This document shows positions 22,071 through 33,447 of a stretch of DNA of 64,000 nt, one piece after another. The position numbers were made by a program, and so were the translations under genes. Source of the stretch: Podospora bellae-mahoneyi (lineage: Eukaryota; Ascomycota; Sordariomycetes; Sordariales; Podosporaceae); assembly GCF_035222275.1 (NCBI RefSeq), contig NC_085884.1, forward strand, positions 3,782,001 to 3,846,000. Reading direction: 5' to 3'. The notes under the pieces were generated by a model. It was not told the DNA's origin. It saw nothing but the letters and a program-made list of their open reading frames with translations, and did no database searches. The first letter of the stretch is position 1. Each line of letters opens with the position of its first letter.

Positions 22071-23538
22071 CTAAAGCCCCCAGACCCCCCTCCCCTTCCC
22101 CTTCCCAAATCCCTTCCCCCACCCCTTCCCCCTCTTCCCATTGCCCTTAACCCACTCCCCACCTCTCCCCGTCTTCAACTCCCCAAACCTAACCTCCATC
22201 TCCCTCCCATTCCAAACAGTATAATACCCCTTCAACACCGGCGTCCCCAAAACCCACGCCAGCCTCCCCCTAATCGGCTCCCTCGCCGTCTGCGTCGGGC
22301 TGACAAACACCGCTTGACAGATCCCGGGCCTAGAGTCATCAAACACCCCCAGGTTAAAAGCCCCCTTCACCAACCCCACCTCCACCGACCTCTCCCCAGT
22401 CCCAACCGTAAAAGTGATATCTTCCGTCCAGGCGATCTCATCCAACACTTCACATGGCCCTCCCCAACTCCCAAGATTATCCAGCGGCCCAATCTCAGGC
22501 GAGAGAAAATTGTAGATTTGCGCCGCGGTGGTGAAATCAGGCGTGAGAACAATCGCCGACCCCGTGTCCAGCAGCGTGACGTCGTCACGGATTGCAGAAC
22601 TGGTGTTGCTCAGGAGGTACTGGCTGTTGACTCTAACCGCTCTCAACCCCGCAACCCAACTCGCCCTCATAATCGAAAGCTGAACATCAAGGCCGATGGT
22701 GCGGACGGTAGAAGGGTAATACAACCTTGCATCCGTCCCCCCAACCGTCAACTGCGGTTTTGGCCCCAACAGATAAAACCCAAACTCCGGCCCAAGATCA
22801 CCACCAGTGTTGTTGATCCAGTTCCAATACGCCGTCTCAAACTCCGCCGTCGTGTTACTCGCCTGGTCTGGCCAAAAGTCTGTCGGTAAAGGTCCGAGCC
22901 CGAAGATGCCATCTGCTGGTTGGGTCGCCAAGCCAGAGGAGTAATAATCGCAAAGCAGAAACTGCTGGTCATAGCCAGTGATAGGAGGGGAGGAGATGGC
23001 GACCGTATCCGTAACAGCCGTGCAGTTCGCTCCCTGGGAGGTATTCGTCGGCCTCGTCCCCCCGCCCGCCGTCCCAAAAAACAGCTGCAGCGGAATCCCC
23101 GGACTGGAAGAAAACGTCGAGGACAAAGAAGGGTTGAACAAGTTCTGCTCTGGGGAGCATGTCGTGCAATTGTCCCGCGGGAGGAGGAGGTAAGGTGAGC
23201 CAGTGTCAAAGATGACTTTGCTGTGTGTTGGGCAGAAGTGTTAGCTGATATAACATACCAGAACAAAAAGAAGCTTACAATCTCTGCGGGGGAGTCCCGA
23301 CACTAATCTCACCCACCCACTGAAGATCAGTCTTTCCCCTTCGCCAGACTTCGAGAGGGATGTTGACTCCCGACGACCACGTCGACCCGACATCCTGCTG
23401 CGCTTCATTCCCTCCAAGCCCGGGGATTCTCCCAGGGAACCTGTAGATCTGGTATGGCTCGCGGCGGTCGATGGAGAGAGCTGATCCAGCAGCTACACAG
23501 AGCGCCGCGCTGGCGGTGAGTGAGAAGGGAAGCTTCAT
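22071..23538 (-). CDS. secreted pepsin-like aspartic protease with Lys/Gly-rich tail
   Basis: Two exons, 23538-23279 and 23220-22071, joined through a GTAAGC donor and a CACAG acceptor, give 469 residues. The start MKLPFSLTASAALCVAAGSA is a signal peptide; an in-frame ATG at 23628 would bury it. Family A1 features are clear: ISVGTPPQRFKVIFDTGSPY with the first catalytic Asp, a CTTC disulfide loop, GIFGLGP, and DDVTLLDTGSAIVL with the second Asp. VLGTPVLKGYYTVWN is the conserved C-terminal strand. It should cleave proteins at acidic pH outside the cell or at the wall. The last about 25 residues (KGNGKRGKGWGKGFGKGKGR) form a strongly basic Lys/Gly tail in place of the Ser-rich GPI-anchor signal seen in yapsins. 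That is unusual and may bind wall polyanions (inference). Confidence 0.93.
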
Positions 23539-24134
23539 GACACTGAGTGTTGGGCGAGGGATATCTCGATCTTGAACGTAAAAATGAGTGTCGTGGAAGC
23601 TGAAGCTTGTATCTCGTGAAGCATCCAAGCGGTTTTTGACAGTTCAAAGATCGCAAGAAAAAAAGAAGAAAAAAGGCAGGAAAATATCCTCCTAATGAAG
23701 ATCCCATCATCAAATATCATAGCAATGAAGCCATGTACAATTGTTTGTTGTTGACAATCCTTGGTGTGTCTCATCCATCAACCTTGTGTTACGATTGTCT
23801 ATCCCTGAGAGGATAATACCAAGATGTGAGACCCACCTGAATGCCAGGCACACGCTGCCAACAATCAGCATCATGGTGACCCGACAGAGCGGAACAATCC
23901 CAAGTAGCTTAGTATTATGCTCGGTCATCCGATCTGTCAAAAAATTCCAGCCCTTCCAGAAAAGGCTTGCGGAAGCAGGAGCAGGGGACAGTAGGCGATG
24001 GCGCAGGCAGGTCATCCAAGTGATCAAAATTATCAATTATGACGACATCACATATCCAAAAAGCCATGTACACGTCGTCCGTGGTATTCTCCAAAACGCA
24101 CGCAAACAAAAATAAATACCACAAGCCAACATCA
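23539..24134. other. protease promoter and 3' flank
   Basis: About 600 bp between two minus-strand genes. Open frames here lack support. Confidence 0.35.
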
Positions 24135-25230
24135 TCATCTTTGCCCTCCCACAGGACCACGCATCGGCCCAGTCGTCGCAAGTTCAGTCGGCACATTATG
24201 CCCCATCCTGAAAGCCGTCGAGTCAGTCGCTGACAACTCCGCCATATTCGGGCTCGGCCCCATCGGCGGGGACTGGTGATAGTAGGTAGGCGTCTGCGAG
24301 AACTCCGAGACGGTTCGGCTGTGGCCGTGCGGTTGGTATGCTTGGAATGAGTGGTGTGGATCATATGGCGAAGGTGATCCTCCAATCCCTGCTTGCTTGG
24401 GCGGGTGACCGAATCCAGGGAAGGAATTTTGCAGATAAGGAGCTGAATGCTCGTCAGTTTGGAAAACGGGAGAAGTTGGGAAGGGACATTGACTTACTGC
24501 TCTCGGGGCTGCTGAAGGTCGAGGTCACGGTTGGCTCATAGCCGACAGGTTTGAAGGTTGGAGTTGGCTGATAGCCACCTGCCTCTGTCACGAATGGTCT
24601 GATGTGGTTTTCTTGACTCTGTCGTACATTGCGTCGCCATCTCCAGAGAAGGAAGGCAATGAGGGCGAGGAAAAGGACAGCAGGTCCTGCCGCTATGCCC
24701 CCGATTGCTGCCGGGGGAAGGCCACTGTTTGAGCTTGGCGTGGTGGTTGAGAGCTCTGGTCGCGGATCAGCGCCCGTGGTTGGAGTTGGTGTGGCGGTTG
24801 GTGTGCTCTGAGTTGTCGAGGTCGGCTCAATGCTAGTGGTCGTGGGTGAAGCTCCAACGAAGATTTGGCGATTATCCGGGTCAGGACTGAGGTGGGCAGC
24901 AACAAGCCGGTCGGTCGAGCACGATTTTCTCTGACATGGGTTTATCTTGCAACAACCCAAGAAGGGTGGTGTGTTGTGAGCACAGGTCCACCACAATGCG
25001 CTCGAATCCGAACTGTCGCATTCCTGGGCTGGAAGATCAAGGTAGCTGTCCTTGGAGAAGGATGCTGGCCGAAGGTTTTCTGGGGGACACGTTCCCGGTT
25101 CTCTCTGATACCCAGTGGTGCACGGGTTGATGGTGCAGCAGCCGATGAACTCAGTCTTCTTTCCAAGACAAACATAAAAGGTGCCACCACTGGGGCAACT
25201 CGCGCCGAGGGAAGGAGGGATGTTTGCCAT
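24135..25230 (-). CDS. Cys-rich single-pass membrane protein with Ser/Thr-rich stalk
   Basis: Two exons, 25230-24498 and 24442-24135 (GTAAGT donor, TTCAG acceptor), give 346 residues. The start MANIPPSLGASCPSGG is the first true ATG of the frame. The N-terminal part carries a duplicated motif: GGTFYVCLGKKTEFIGCCTI then NPC, and ALWWTCAHNTPPFLGCCKI then NPC. Each unit has a C..GCC(T/K)INPC pattern. A Thr/Pro/Ser-rich stalk follows (residues about 130-185), then a helix AAIGGIAAGPAVLFLALIAF followed by RWRR, and a cytosolic tail of about 130 residues rich in Pro, Ser, Tyr and His (SPYDPHHSFQAYQPHG, SEFSQTPTYYHQSPP). No signal peptide is evident, so it may be a type III protein. The shape resembles Wsc/MID-type wall sensors, but the Cys module is different. 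Function unknown. Confidence 0.8.
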
Positions 25231-26067
25231 GTCTGAGATAGCAACATTCAAAGATCAAAACAAAGATGAAAGGGGAGACTGACAGAGCACCAAAGTCGCA
25301 CATTGTCCACGAAAGAAAAGAGCGGCGAACACAGCAGAATATCAATCCTAGACCTCATCCACTATCGTCAACCAGGCTGTAGAGCCTGCAGCTGACACAT
25401 TGAGAAAGCTACAGTATGCACCCTTACCCGCTCTGGACATGCAGCCCTGCCAGTCAATCTCAACACCAACATCGATAGCTGCAAGCCCACCGCACACCCA
25501 TTATGCAGCCGGATACTTTATAGCCACAATGTGCCATTTTCGTGTTGAGCTTTATGAACTAGCTACATGACGTTAATCCCACCTTTCCTGTTGACTCTAT
25601 GAGTTGCATTGCCTCAGTGCCGACCATGCTTCGTTCCATTTATTTGTTTCATCGTCTTGAAACTCAAAGGGCACTTTTCAAGAACCACACTCTTGGGAAT
25701 AATAGCACTTTCATGAGCCGGCGAGGGTCCAGACCGCTACGGCAATCTCCAATCCCCTAGCGGATGAGGCTGAATTAGCCCCTGCCCCAGCAAAGACGAA
25801 GAAAGAACCACACCAGATCCCGATGATCCCAAATAAGCACTTAGACTCCAGACAGTGTCCACCCAGAGCGCCACTCTCCCTCATCATCCTAGTCGGCAAA
25901 ATGAGAGGCGCGAAGAAAGAGCTGGCAGAAAGCCAAGGTTTTGGGCAATTGTATTTGTCAACAGGCATCTGCAGCACTGAATAAAAATAACAAGTGAAAC
26001 ATTTCTGCCTCAGTCAACCACTGGTGCCAAGTTGTGATGGGGTGCTGCAGCCGGGCGGGGTTTGCAT

Positions 26068-26100
26068 GGTGGTGGTGGTGGTGGTGGTGGTGGTGGTGGT
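26068..26100. repeat. (GGT)11 microsatellite
   Basis: Eleven perfect GGT units are followed by GAT GAT. It is not inside a supported gene. Confidence 0.9.
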
Positions 26101-26498
26101 GATGATGGGAGACAAACAACCTGGTAGAAGATGGCGTCGGGACCAAGACAAGGCTGGCGCAAAATGGTCTGGGCATTTGAACTTGGGTTGTCGGATGAAG
26201 TTGGTTGAGTTTGGGGGCTGGGAAGGAAGGGCGGGCCGAGGGTTTGATCCGAGTGGTCGGGTTTGAGGAGGGACGAGGGTTGTGGTACTGGCGATGAAAG
26301 TGAGGGTTTGGTGATGGTGTTGCTGCGCTGTGTTTGGTGGTGGATGTGGGTTGCGGTCTCGTTTCGACTGGAGGGATGCTGGATGCCGAGCACAAAGTCG
26401 AAAGGCATGAGAATTCTGCAGGAGCAAGACGTGGGGATATAAGTGCCTGGTTTGGGAAGACTTATTAGCACCAGCTGAAACAACAGGGAGTAAGCTTG

Positions 26499-26630
26499 GG
26501 CTGTTTGGTCCAGTGGTATGGCTACGGCACCACTTCGATCCAAACTGAGAAAGACTAGGCAACACCGTGAGCCTGAGAACCCAGGACGACGGGGACGCCC
26601 CGAGTTCAACTCCCAGCAGGTGGTCGGGCA
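26499..26630 (+). ncRNA. possible decayed tRNA-like sequence
   Basis: TTTGGTCCAGTGGTATGG matches a tRNA A-box and D-arm, and GAGTTCAACTCCC about 100 bp downstream resembles a B-box. T runs follow. The T-stem pairs only if two A residues were G, the anticodon arm cannot be built, and the acceptor stem is poor. At best this is a pseudogene. Confidence 0.2.
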
Positions 26631-27169
26631 CGGAACTCTTTTGCATTTTTTTCTTCCAACACCAAACTGACATTTTGCCCTCTGCGATCCAATTTTTGAT
26701 CACCATCCACCATCTAAGCTTCCTTCCGTGACGACTTGGGTCTTTAGGGCTCGATCGTGGTCAATGGGTGGCCAAGCAGGCTTTTGACGGCAAATATCAC
26801 CTTGTCCTACGACTCTGTTTTGTATGGCAGTCAAGTTGTCTTGTCCACTGCCAATCCCAGCTTCGCACCCGAGATCAACTATATATGACTCACCACCTTC
26901 CTTCCCGGCGTGACTGGCAAACACGATTTGAAGTTGAGGATATGAGGTGTTTATGGGACTTGCCGCCGCTTGCGACGCCGGTGCCAGGAGGTAACGGTGA
27001 CAGTCGCACGCCAGCTCAGCAGTCACACTGCTCGATGCATGGAACAAAGATGGAATGGGGCCGTCGTCAACTCAAGGCAATAGGACGACGACGCATCATT
27101 TCTCGGCCCAGGCATAACTACCTTGAATTGCCTACAACGGGTGGGAATCGTCCAACTTCGTCGCTATTG

Positions 27170-28168
27170 ATGATGGCCTTCACACGTGTACGCACCATGA
27201 TGCTGTTGCTTCTCAGCAACAGCATCACCATCTGCCATGCAATACCATCTCCAAACCTCAAAATCCAGACCTATATTACGCACCATAGTGGCAATACGGA
27301 TGAGGTGCTGAATGTCCCCTTGTACCGGTACGTCGTAACCCCAAAATCTCTCCGCAAATTGTTTTTTCCCACCCCAATCTGTTCCTAAGAAAGTGTCTCG
27401 CGTGCCAGGACCACAGTCACAAATGCCATGATAGCCTCGGGGCCGAACTCCCAATCTGCCCGAGAGAGTAACAGCAATATGTCGTGCTTCTCCCTCGGTT
27501 ACGGTCTTTCAGCTCGAGACTGCGAGTACATGGCGTCAATCGGCATGTTCGACCAAGGCCGGAACGCCATCTACAACAACGGCAAGATGTGGATTGGGCG
27601 GGACGGGCCGAACACCTTCACCTTCATCAACGGTGCTGGGGTGCCGATCATTCTCGTCATGTGGTACGCTTTCAACAAGGACAACACTTCCAGTTTTATG
27701 AATATCCGCCGTCCCGAGATCACGTACTCACTCCCCGAGACCGGAAGCGCAGTCGAGATCTCTGCTGCGAATGGGGTGCCGGGGGGTTGGTCAATGATTT
27801 ACAACTACTCTACTCCGCTGAGCGAGTATGGGCAGATCAGGAACACGTTCGGGGAGTTCAGCACGGGCGATTACGCCACGGTTGATGTGTCGAGGTTGGT
27901 GAATATGGCGGGAAACTCGGTGACCGTTAGAGTGTTTGGCCACCAGCCTGTCGACACCACTCTACAGCCTGTATGCGTCACTGATATGCGCACTTGCGCG
28001 TATGTGTGCACCAGCAGGAGTGTGGGATCGTGCGGAGCGACGGGGAGTTATCAGTTGGTGAACTGTGGCGGACCCAACGCGGTGGAGGGGATTGATGAAC
28101 ACGGGAATCCCACCGGCGGTTGTCAGGGGTGGACGAATGGGGGTCATATCGAAGTTATTTTCCTTTGA
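27170..28168 (+). CDS. effector-like secreted protein
   Basis: Two exons, 27170-27327 and 27409-28168, with donor GTACGT and acceptor CCAG, join PLY to RTTVTNAMIASG and give 305 residues. The N-terminus (MMAFTRVRTMMLLLLSNSIT then ICHAIPSP) is a signal peptide. The mature part has no known catalytic motif. It shows KMWIGRDGPNTFTFINGAG, VMWYAFNKDNTSSFMNIRRP, SLPETGSAVEISAANGVPGG, YGQIRNTFGEFSTGDYATVD and a Cys-containing C-terminus (VCVTDMRTCAYVCTSRSVGS, ending GGCQGWTNGGHIEVIFL). From memory, proteins with the 'FMN(V/I)RRP', 'FGEFSTGDYATVDVSR' and 'GGCQGW..GGH' blocks are common secreted proteins of plant-associated and litter fungi, some annotated as effectors. No enzymatic role is known to me. 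Confidence 0.8.
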
Positions 28169-28619
28169 GTTTTGGGGATTTGGACGGGAATCGGCGGCTG
28201 TTTGTTGGGGAAAAAAAAGACCAGAACGAGGGTTGAGAGTGGGGCGTTGAAAGGGAAATTGGACAATGTTTGATTTCTACTCTCATTATATTCGATACGA
28301 ATAACCAAAACCATGGACTGGGGTAAGAGCCACAGCCTGAAAATGACTGCTCATGAAAAGTGAAGGGATTCCGAAGTTGCCTTGTGGTTGGCAGTGGATC
28401 ATCAGATCGCAGGGGTCTGTGGGGCGATTGAAGCTGTGTGGCTGTTATCAGATGGTCGCACAATGCCCCACTTTGCGACCGCATCATCTGGGAGCACTGA
28501 CCGTCTCACCACGGTAGATTCACCGGTGATGCTTTGTTGCACCTTTCTTTTTCTTCTCTCAGAAGAAAAAGTTGCCGAATCATTGTTTCATCGCTGATTT
28601 TGGCCAAGCACACGTGGAA
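28169..28619. other. intergenic / promoter of the Sec14-like gene
   Basis: About 450 bp containing the 3' flank of the secreted protein gene and the SFH5-like promoter. Nothing else is supported. Confidence 0.35.
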
Positions 28620-29731
28620 ATGAGCGACGCAAACAAAACCACCGACGCTGTGGCTCCCGCCGACGCGCCGGTAGTCGCACCGGAGCCTGTCACCGCCACG
28701 GCCCCAGCTACCGAACCCGCTGCGAAGCCGGAGGCGCCCGTCACCGCCGCCATCACCTCAGCCACAGAGCCCACCGCTGCCGCCACAACCACCACTGCTG
28801 CGCCTGCCGCTACAGAGACAACCGGTGATGCCAAACCTGAGACAGAAAAGGAAGCCTCTCCACTCGCCCAGCTCTGGGAAGCCGCCAAGAACCATGGTCA
28901 CCCTGAGATCTGGGGTGTGCCCCTTGCCGACCCGGCCAACCACATTCCCAGCCAGATCGTTTTCCAAAAGTATCTCAACGCCAACGATGGCGACCTCGCC
29001 AAGGCCAGAGACCAGCTGATCAAGACTTTGGACTGGCGCAAGAAGTCTGACCCGTTGGACCTGGTGCGCAGGATGTACTCCAAGTCTAAGTTTGAAGGGC
29101 TGGGGTTTGTCACCACCTATGTCGTGGACGGCAAGGAGGTTGATGAACCCGAGGAGAGAGAGATCTTTACCTGGAACATTTACGGTGGTGTGAAGAGCAT
29201 TGATGAGACCTTTGGCAATCTGGAGGAGTAGGTTCCCCTGACAACTCTCACTGCAGTAGTCAGCTAACTCGCAACAGGTTCATCAACTGGCGCGTCGCCC
29301 TCATGGAACTCGCCCTCCAAGAGCTCAACATCTGCGGTGCCATCAAGCCCATCACCGCCGACTACGACCCCTACAAGCTCTTCCAGGTCCATGACTACAA
29401 GTCCATCTCCTTCCTCCGCTCCCCTCCTCACGTCAAGTCTGCTAGCGCCGAGACCATCAAGGTCTTTGCGCAGAACTACCCCGAGCTGCTCAAGGAGAAG
29501 TTCTTTGTCAATGTCCCAGCTATCATGGGCTTTGTCTACGGCTTCATGAAGCTGTTTGTCGCTCCCAAGACCATCAAGAAGTTCCATCCCATGTCCAATG
29601 GCGCGAACCTGGCCAAGGAGTTTGCCGAGAGCAGGATCAAGGGGCTGGGGGAGAAGTTGCCGGCTGAGTACGGTGGTAAGGGCGGGGAGTTGAAGGCTGT
29701 GGGGAAGGAGCCTTTTTTGACGGCGGAGTAA
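28620..29731 (+). CDS. SFH5: SFH5-like phosphatidylinositol transfer protein (CRAL-TRIO)
   Basis: Two exons, 28620-29227 and 29278-29731 (GTAGGT..ACAG, the E of EEF spans the junction), give 353 residues. The first about 80 residues are an Ala/Pro/Thr/Glu-rich disordered lead. After it come ASPLAQLWEAAKNHGHPEIW and a CRAL-TRIO N-terminal helical part (IVFQKYLNANDGDLAKARDQ, LIKTLDWRKKSDPLDLV). The lipid-binding lobe follows: FVTTYVVDGKEVDEPEEREI, then PYKLFQVHDYKSISFLRSPP, ASAETIKVFAQNYPELLKEK and FFVNVPAIMGFVYGFMKLFV. The text from YPELLKEK onwards is the family's best signature. SFH5 moves phosphatidylinositol between ER and plasma membrane sites in a non-classical way, and yeast Sfh5 can bind haem. 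The disordered lead is longer than in yeast but normal in Pezizomycotina. Confidence 0.93.
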
Positions 29732-30120
29732 TTGGTCGATTGGAATCTGTTTAGGATCAATGGATTGGTAATGGCAAGAAAAGGGAGAGTAGGGGCTGAT
29801 AGAGCGAATCGGGACAGAATGGCCTGTCTGTTTGTTAATGGAGAAAGAAATGGACTACACCAGAAATTGGCAGCTACCATCATCACGAAGTGTGATGCCT
29901 GAATTGCGTCAGCCTGTTTTTATGTAAGGTGCATAAGTATTGAACTTGAATAACCCCGCATTCCACATGGTGTTGTTTGGAGGACCCCACCTTTTATGTA
30001 GCTAGCTATTTCTTTGAACAGCCGAGTGTTGAACGGCGCTGTTTTTGTCACTATCTTGTTGTCATCGCGCCATCAGCTCATCTCCCAGACCACTGGAACT
30101 ACCTTACCTACTGTGACAAA
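29732..30120. other. intergenic
   Basis: About 390 bp between two plus-strand genes, with the 3' flank and a promoter. No gene is seen. Confidence 0.35.
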
Positions 30121-30681
30121 ATGCCCCTCATAACCGGCCTCCACCATGTCTGTCCCGTCCCCTCCCCGCCTTGACTTGGCTGTAGCTCATATTCCATGAC
30201 AGGTCAACCTCATCGTCCCACCCAACACCCTCCCCGAAGCCAACGCGTTCTACGGGAAGACGTTGGGTCTGACGCCCCGGCCGGTGCCGCAGTTGCAGAA
30301 GGACAGGCTGGCGTGGTTTGATATCGGGACGTCGGGGCAGCAGGTTCATATTGCTTTTGGGAGGCCAGAGGTTGATTTCACTGAGGAGGCGAAAGGGGCG
30401 TCGAGGCATCCGTGTTTCAAGGTTGGGAGTTTGGAGGAGCTAGGGGAGTTGCAGAGGAGGGTTTGGGGGCATTTTAGGGGGGTGGGGGAGGAGTGGGAAC
30501 GGGGAAGGCCGTTGGGGTGTGATGAGCCGGGGAAGGAGGATTCTGGTGAGTACTCATGAGGCGGAATATTGTAAGGGGAATGGGTACTAACAGGTGGTTA
30601 ACAGGTGCAAAAGGGGTCGAGTACCCGACGAGGTTCTTTGCGCGGGATTATGCAGGAAATCGGTTGGAATTTACGCTGTGA
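30121..30681 (+). CDS. glyoxalase/bleomycin-resistance fold protein
   Basis: Three exons, 30121-30147, 30203-30545 and 30605-30681, give 148 residues. The tiny first exon encodes MPLITGLHH and ends at a GTCTGT donor; the second resumes VNLIVPPNTLPEANAFYGKT. The vicinal-oxygen-chelate pattern is visible: LHHVNL with the first metal-ligand His, FYGKTLGLTPRPVP, AWFDIGTSGQQVHIAFGRPE with the second His/Glu region, ASRHPCFKV with a further His, then TRFFARDYAGNRLEFTL with the terminal Glu. These proteins bind a divalent metal and act as isomerases, dioxygenases or resistance proteins; the substrate cannot be read from sequence. The length fits a single-module monomer that dimerises. Confidence 0.85.
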
Positions 30682-31329
30682 GAGGGGGTGATGATGGGGA
30701 TGGGGTCTTGGGGTTGTGTTCAGTAATCATCAGGTGATTGGGATGGCTTTCATGCTAGCTATGCTAATTGATCATGATAGTACTGAATTTGGATTTTGTT
30801 GGCTTCATACCTATTCTTTGATAAGGCTGATCGAGGCCCGGTAATCCCGTTCCCATTACGGCCGAGTGCGGGTTTCTCATGGCATTCCCCTGTCAATCCT
30901 CATTCAAAATCCTAATATCTGCAAGTTCACGCCCAGACGTTCCTCACAGTTACATCAAGACCAAATGCTGGCAGAGCATGCAGCTGCTATTGGTAAACCC
31001 TGCTCTGACTCAGCGACCCGAACAATAGAATTTTCTTCGGATGTTGCACGCATAGTTCTTTTCAGGGAGGCAAAGTTCCCGCAAATGATTTGGAAGGTGC
31101 TGTGCTTGGGCTCATCATGGGTGAGCACTTGCTTCTTGGCTTCACATATCGGGTTGGTGAGATGCCGACCCCGCGCCTACGATCAATGAGCGACCTCGAG
31201 AGGTGGAGATGGAGGGGAAATGTTACACTCAAAAGGGTAGGTATCTTGCAGCCTGGTGCGGATAAAAAGGGTGGTCTGCTGCCTGTTCCACCCTTGAATC
31301 TCTTTTGCTGATCTTAACATCCTTCCAAG
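30682..31329. other. intergenic / promoter of the GMC gene
   Basis: About 650 bp. The plus open frame at 30866-31189 shows no motif. It includes the GMC promoter. Confidence 0.35.
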
Positions 31330-33171
31330 ATGGCAACGGACGAGATCTATGACTTTATCATTGTTGGTGGTAGGTAGCGATCAGTGACCCTTGTTTGCAT
31401 GCTGATTATGGTAGTAACAATGCTACAGGTGGTCCAGCTGGCAGCGCTCTGGCGTATGGCCTGTCTCAATGCCCGCAGCCGCCCAAAGTTCTCATCCTTG
31501 AGGCAGGTGGTGACAATGAAGATAAGAAGCTTCGTGTCGATGGTCAGCGCTGGTTGACGTTCACGAAAGAGGGGATGAACTGGGGATATAAAACCACCCC
31601 TCAAGAATTTTGCAATAACCGTGAGATTGACTACTCTCGTGGCAAAGGCCTTGGCGGATCAACCGCCATCAACTTTGGTGTCTTTACCGTGGGTGCCAAA
31701 GACGACTACGACACTTGGGCCGAGGTGACCGGAGATGATGACTTTGCATGGGACAAGATCAACGACCGGTTCAAGAGGATTGTGACAGTACACCCGGAAG
31801 TTCCTCCGGGGACAGATAAGAAGTATGCCTCGCTCACACAAAATGGCAGCAATGGTCCGGTCCACGTAGGGTATGCCGCTGAGTTCGAAGAGGACCTCCT
31901 CCCGCTTCTTGAGCAGTTCGAGCAAGGCGGCTTCCCCCTGAACTCAGACCACAATTCTGGCAACCCTCTGGGCATGTCGGTTCTCATCAGCTCAGCCTAT
32001 CGCGGCCTCAGATCAACAAGCAAAGACCTTCTTGCCAACCTCCCGCCGAGTTTCACCGTCTTGACCAACTCCCCCGTGCAGAGGATCATTTTCGACTCCA
32101 ACAAGAAAGCCGCCGGCGTCGAGTCCAACTCTCGGGTCTTTCACGCCAAGAACGAAGTCCTTCTCTCCGCTGGCGCCCTGGACTCGCCTCGGGTTTTGAT
32201 GCACTCCGGCGTCGGCCCGGCAGATCAGCTCTCCCAGTTCAATATCCCGATCATTGCTGACATACCCTCGGTCGGCCAGAATCTCCGCGACCACTGCTTC
32301 GTCCCGCTTGTATATAAACGCTCACCCAACTCCCTCACGCCTCTCTCCTCCCGTTCAGCCTTTTGGTCTGATCAGACACAAATGGATGTGGCTCTTGAGC
32401 AGTGGAAGACCAACCCTGGTGCTACACCCGTCAACCCCTGGGGCAAATACGCCTGTGAACTCGGCATTGGCTTCTTCAAGCTTGACTCTATAACCAGCTC
32501 AAAGGAGTTCCTGTCCCTGCCAGAAGAGGAGAAGAAATACTTGAACAAAGAGACCATTCCGCATTACGAAGTCATCACGCACTTCCCCATGCATTGGTTT
32601 CTCCCAGGCTTTCCCACAAACCGAGGAACCAACACTCTTATCGATTACACCTGCTTCTTGGTCTTCCTCTACAACGCCCAGACTTTGGGGACTGTCAGAC
32701 TCCAATCATCTGACCCGGCGGTGCCATTGTTGTTTGACCCCAGGTTCTTGGCTCATGAGTTTGACCGGAAGGCTGCCGTGGAGTCATTGAGGGAGATAGT
32801 CAAGTTTACTGAGAGTGAAAATTTCAAGCAGGGGGTGGATGTGGATGGGATTATTGCTGGTCCGAAGGGGAAGGACGCCGGTGATGAGGAACTGCTGGAG
32901 TATTGGAAGGAAAATATCTCTAGTAGTTGGCACATGACGGGGACGTGTAAAATGGGGGAGGTGGTGGATGCTGACTTTAAGGTGAAGGGGGTGGAGGGGG
33001 TGAGGGTGGTGGATATGAGTGCTGTGCCTGTGTTGGTCAGTGGGCATACGCAGGCTGTTGCATGTAAGTGAATTTTCTTGGAGTTGAAGTGTGAGGCCTA
33101 TGGCTAACATGAGGGTAGATGTTACGGGATATACGGCCGCGGAGAAAATTTTGAGAGAGTATGGGCTTTGA
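31330..33171 (+). CDS. GMC oxidoreductase (FAD-dependent)
   Basis: Three exons, 31330-31369, 31429-33063 and 33119-33171, give 575 residues. Exon 1 carries the first part of the FAD Rossmann motif, and the intron splits it: DFIIVGG joins GPAGSALAYGL. GMC signature 1 is YSRGKGLGGSTAINFGVF and signature 2 is SAGALDSPRVLMHSGVGP. The catalytic His lies in SSWHMTGTCKMG and the second active-site His/Asn site in SGHTQAVAYVTGYTAAEKI. There is no signal peptide, so it is probably intracellular. Members include aryl-alcohol, glucose, methanol and choline oxidases or dehydrogenases. The exact substrate is not visible, and no pathway partners flank it. Ending the gene at the readthrough stop near 33071 would lose the conserved last helix. 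Confidence 0.93.
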
Positions 33172-33447
33172 GTTAAATGAATCATAGAGATGAAAGATCA
33201 GTACGGTAGAAATGCTATGTAGGCCGTGCGGCATTAAATGGTGACCGAGCGGGGGTATCTTCGGTCAAAATCACCTGGTATGGCACCTGTGAAATCTCTA
33301 ATCCCATATCCCGTATCGTGCCCATTTCACACGGCGTCGTGTGAGAAACTCCGCAGGGTTCAAGAACTCTGATCTGAAAAATCCATTGTCAAAAACATCG
33401 CCAGGAAATCATCGTGTCTGTGTGACAGACTCGCCTAAACGCGTCCC

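Larger units (their letters stand above)
25231..27169. other. long intergenic region with GGT repeat and tRNA-like boxes
   Basis: About 1.9 kb with no supported protein gene. The open frames at 26010-26706 on the minus strand owe their length to the GGT/ACC repeat (poly-His or poly-Pro) and are not believed. A tRNA-like pair of internal promoter boxes lies near 26500-26625. An in-frame extension upstream of the effector-like gene (26768-27169) is likely its 5' UTR. Confidence 0.4.

Noticed and set aside
26010-26706. Poly-His and poly-Thr open frames
   Set aside because: They are produced by the GGT/ACC microsatellite and have no conserved features.
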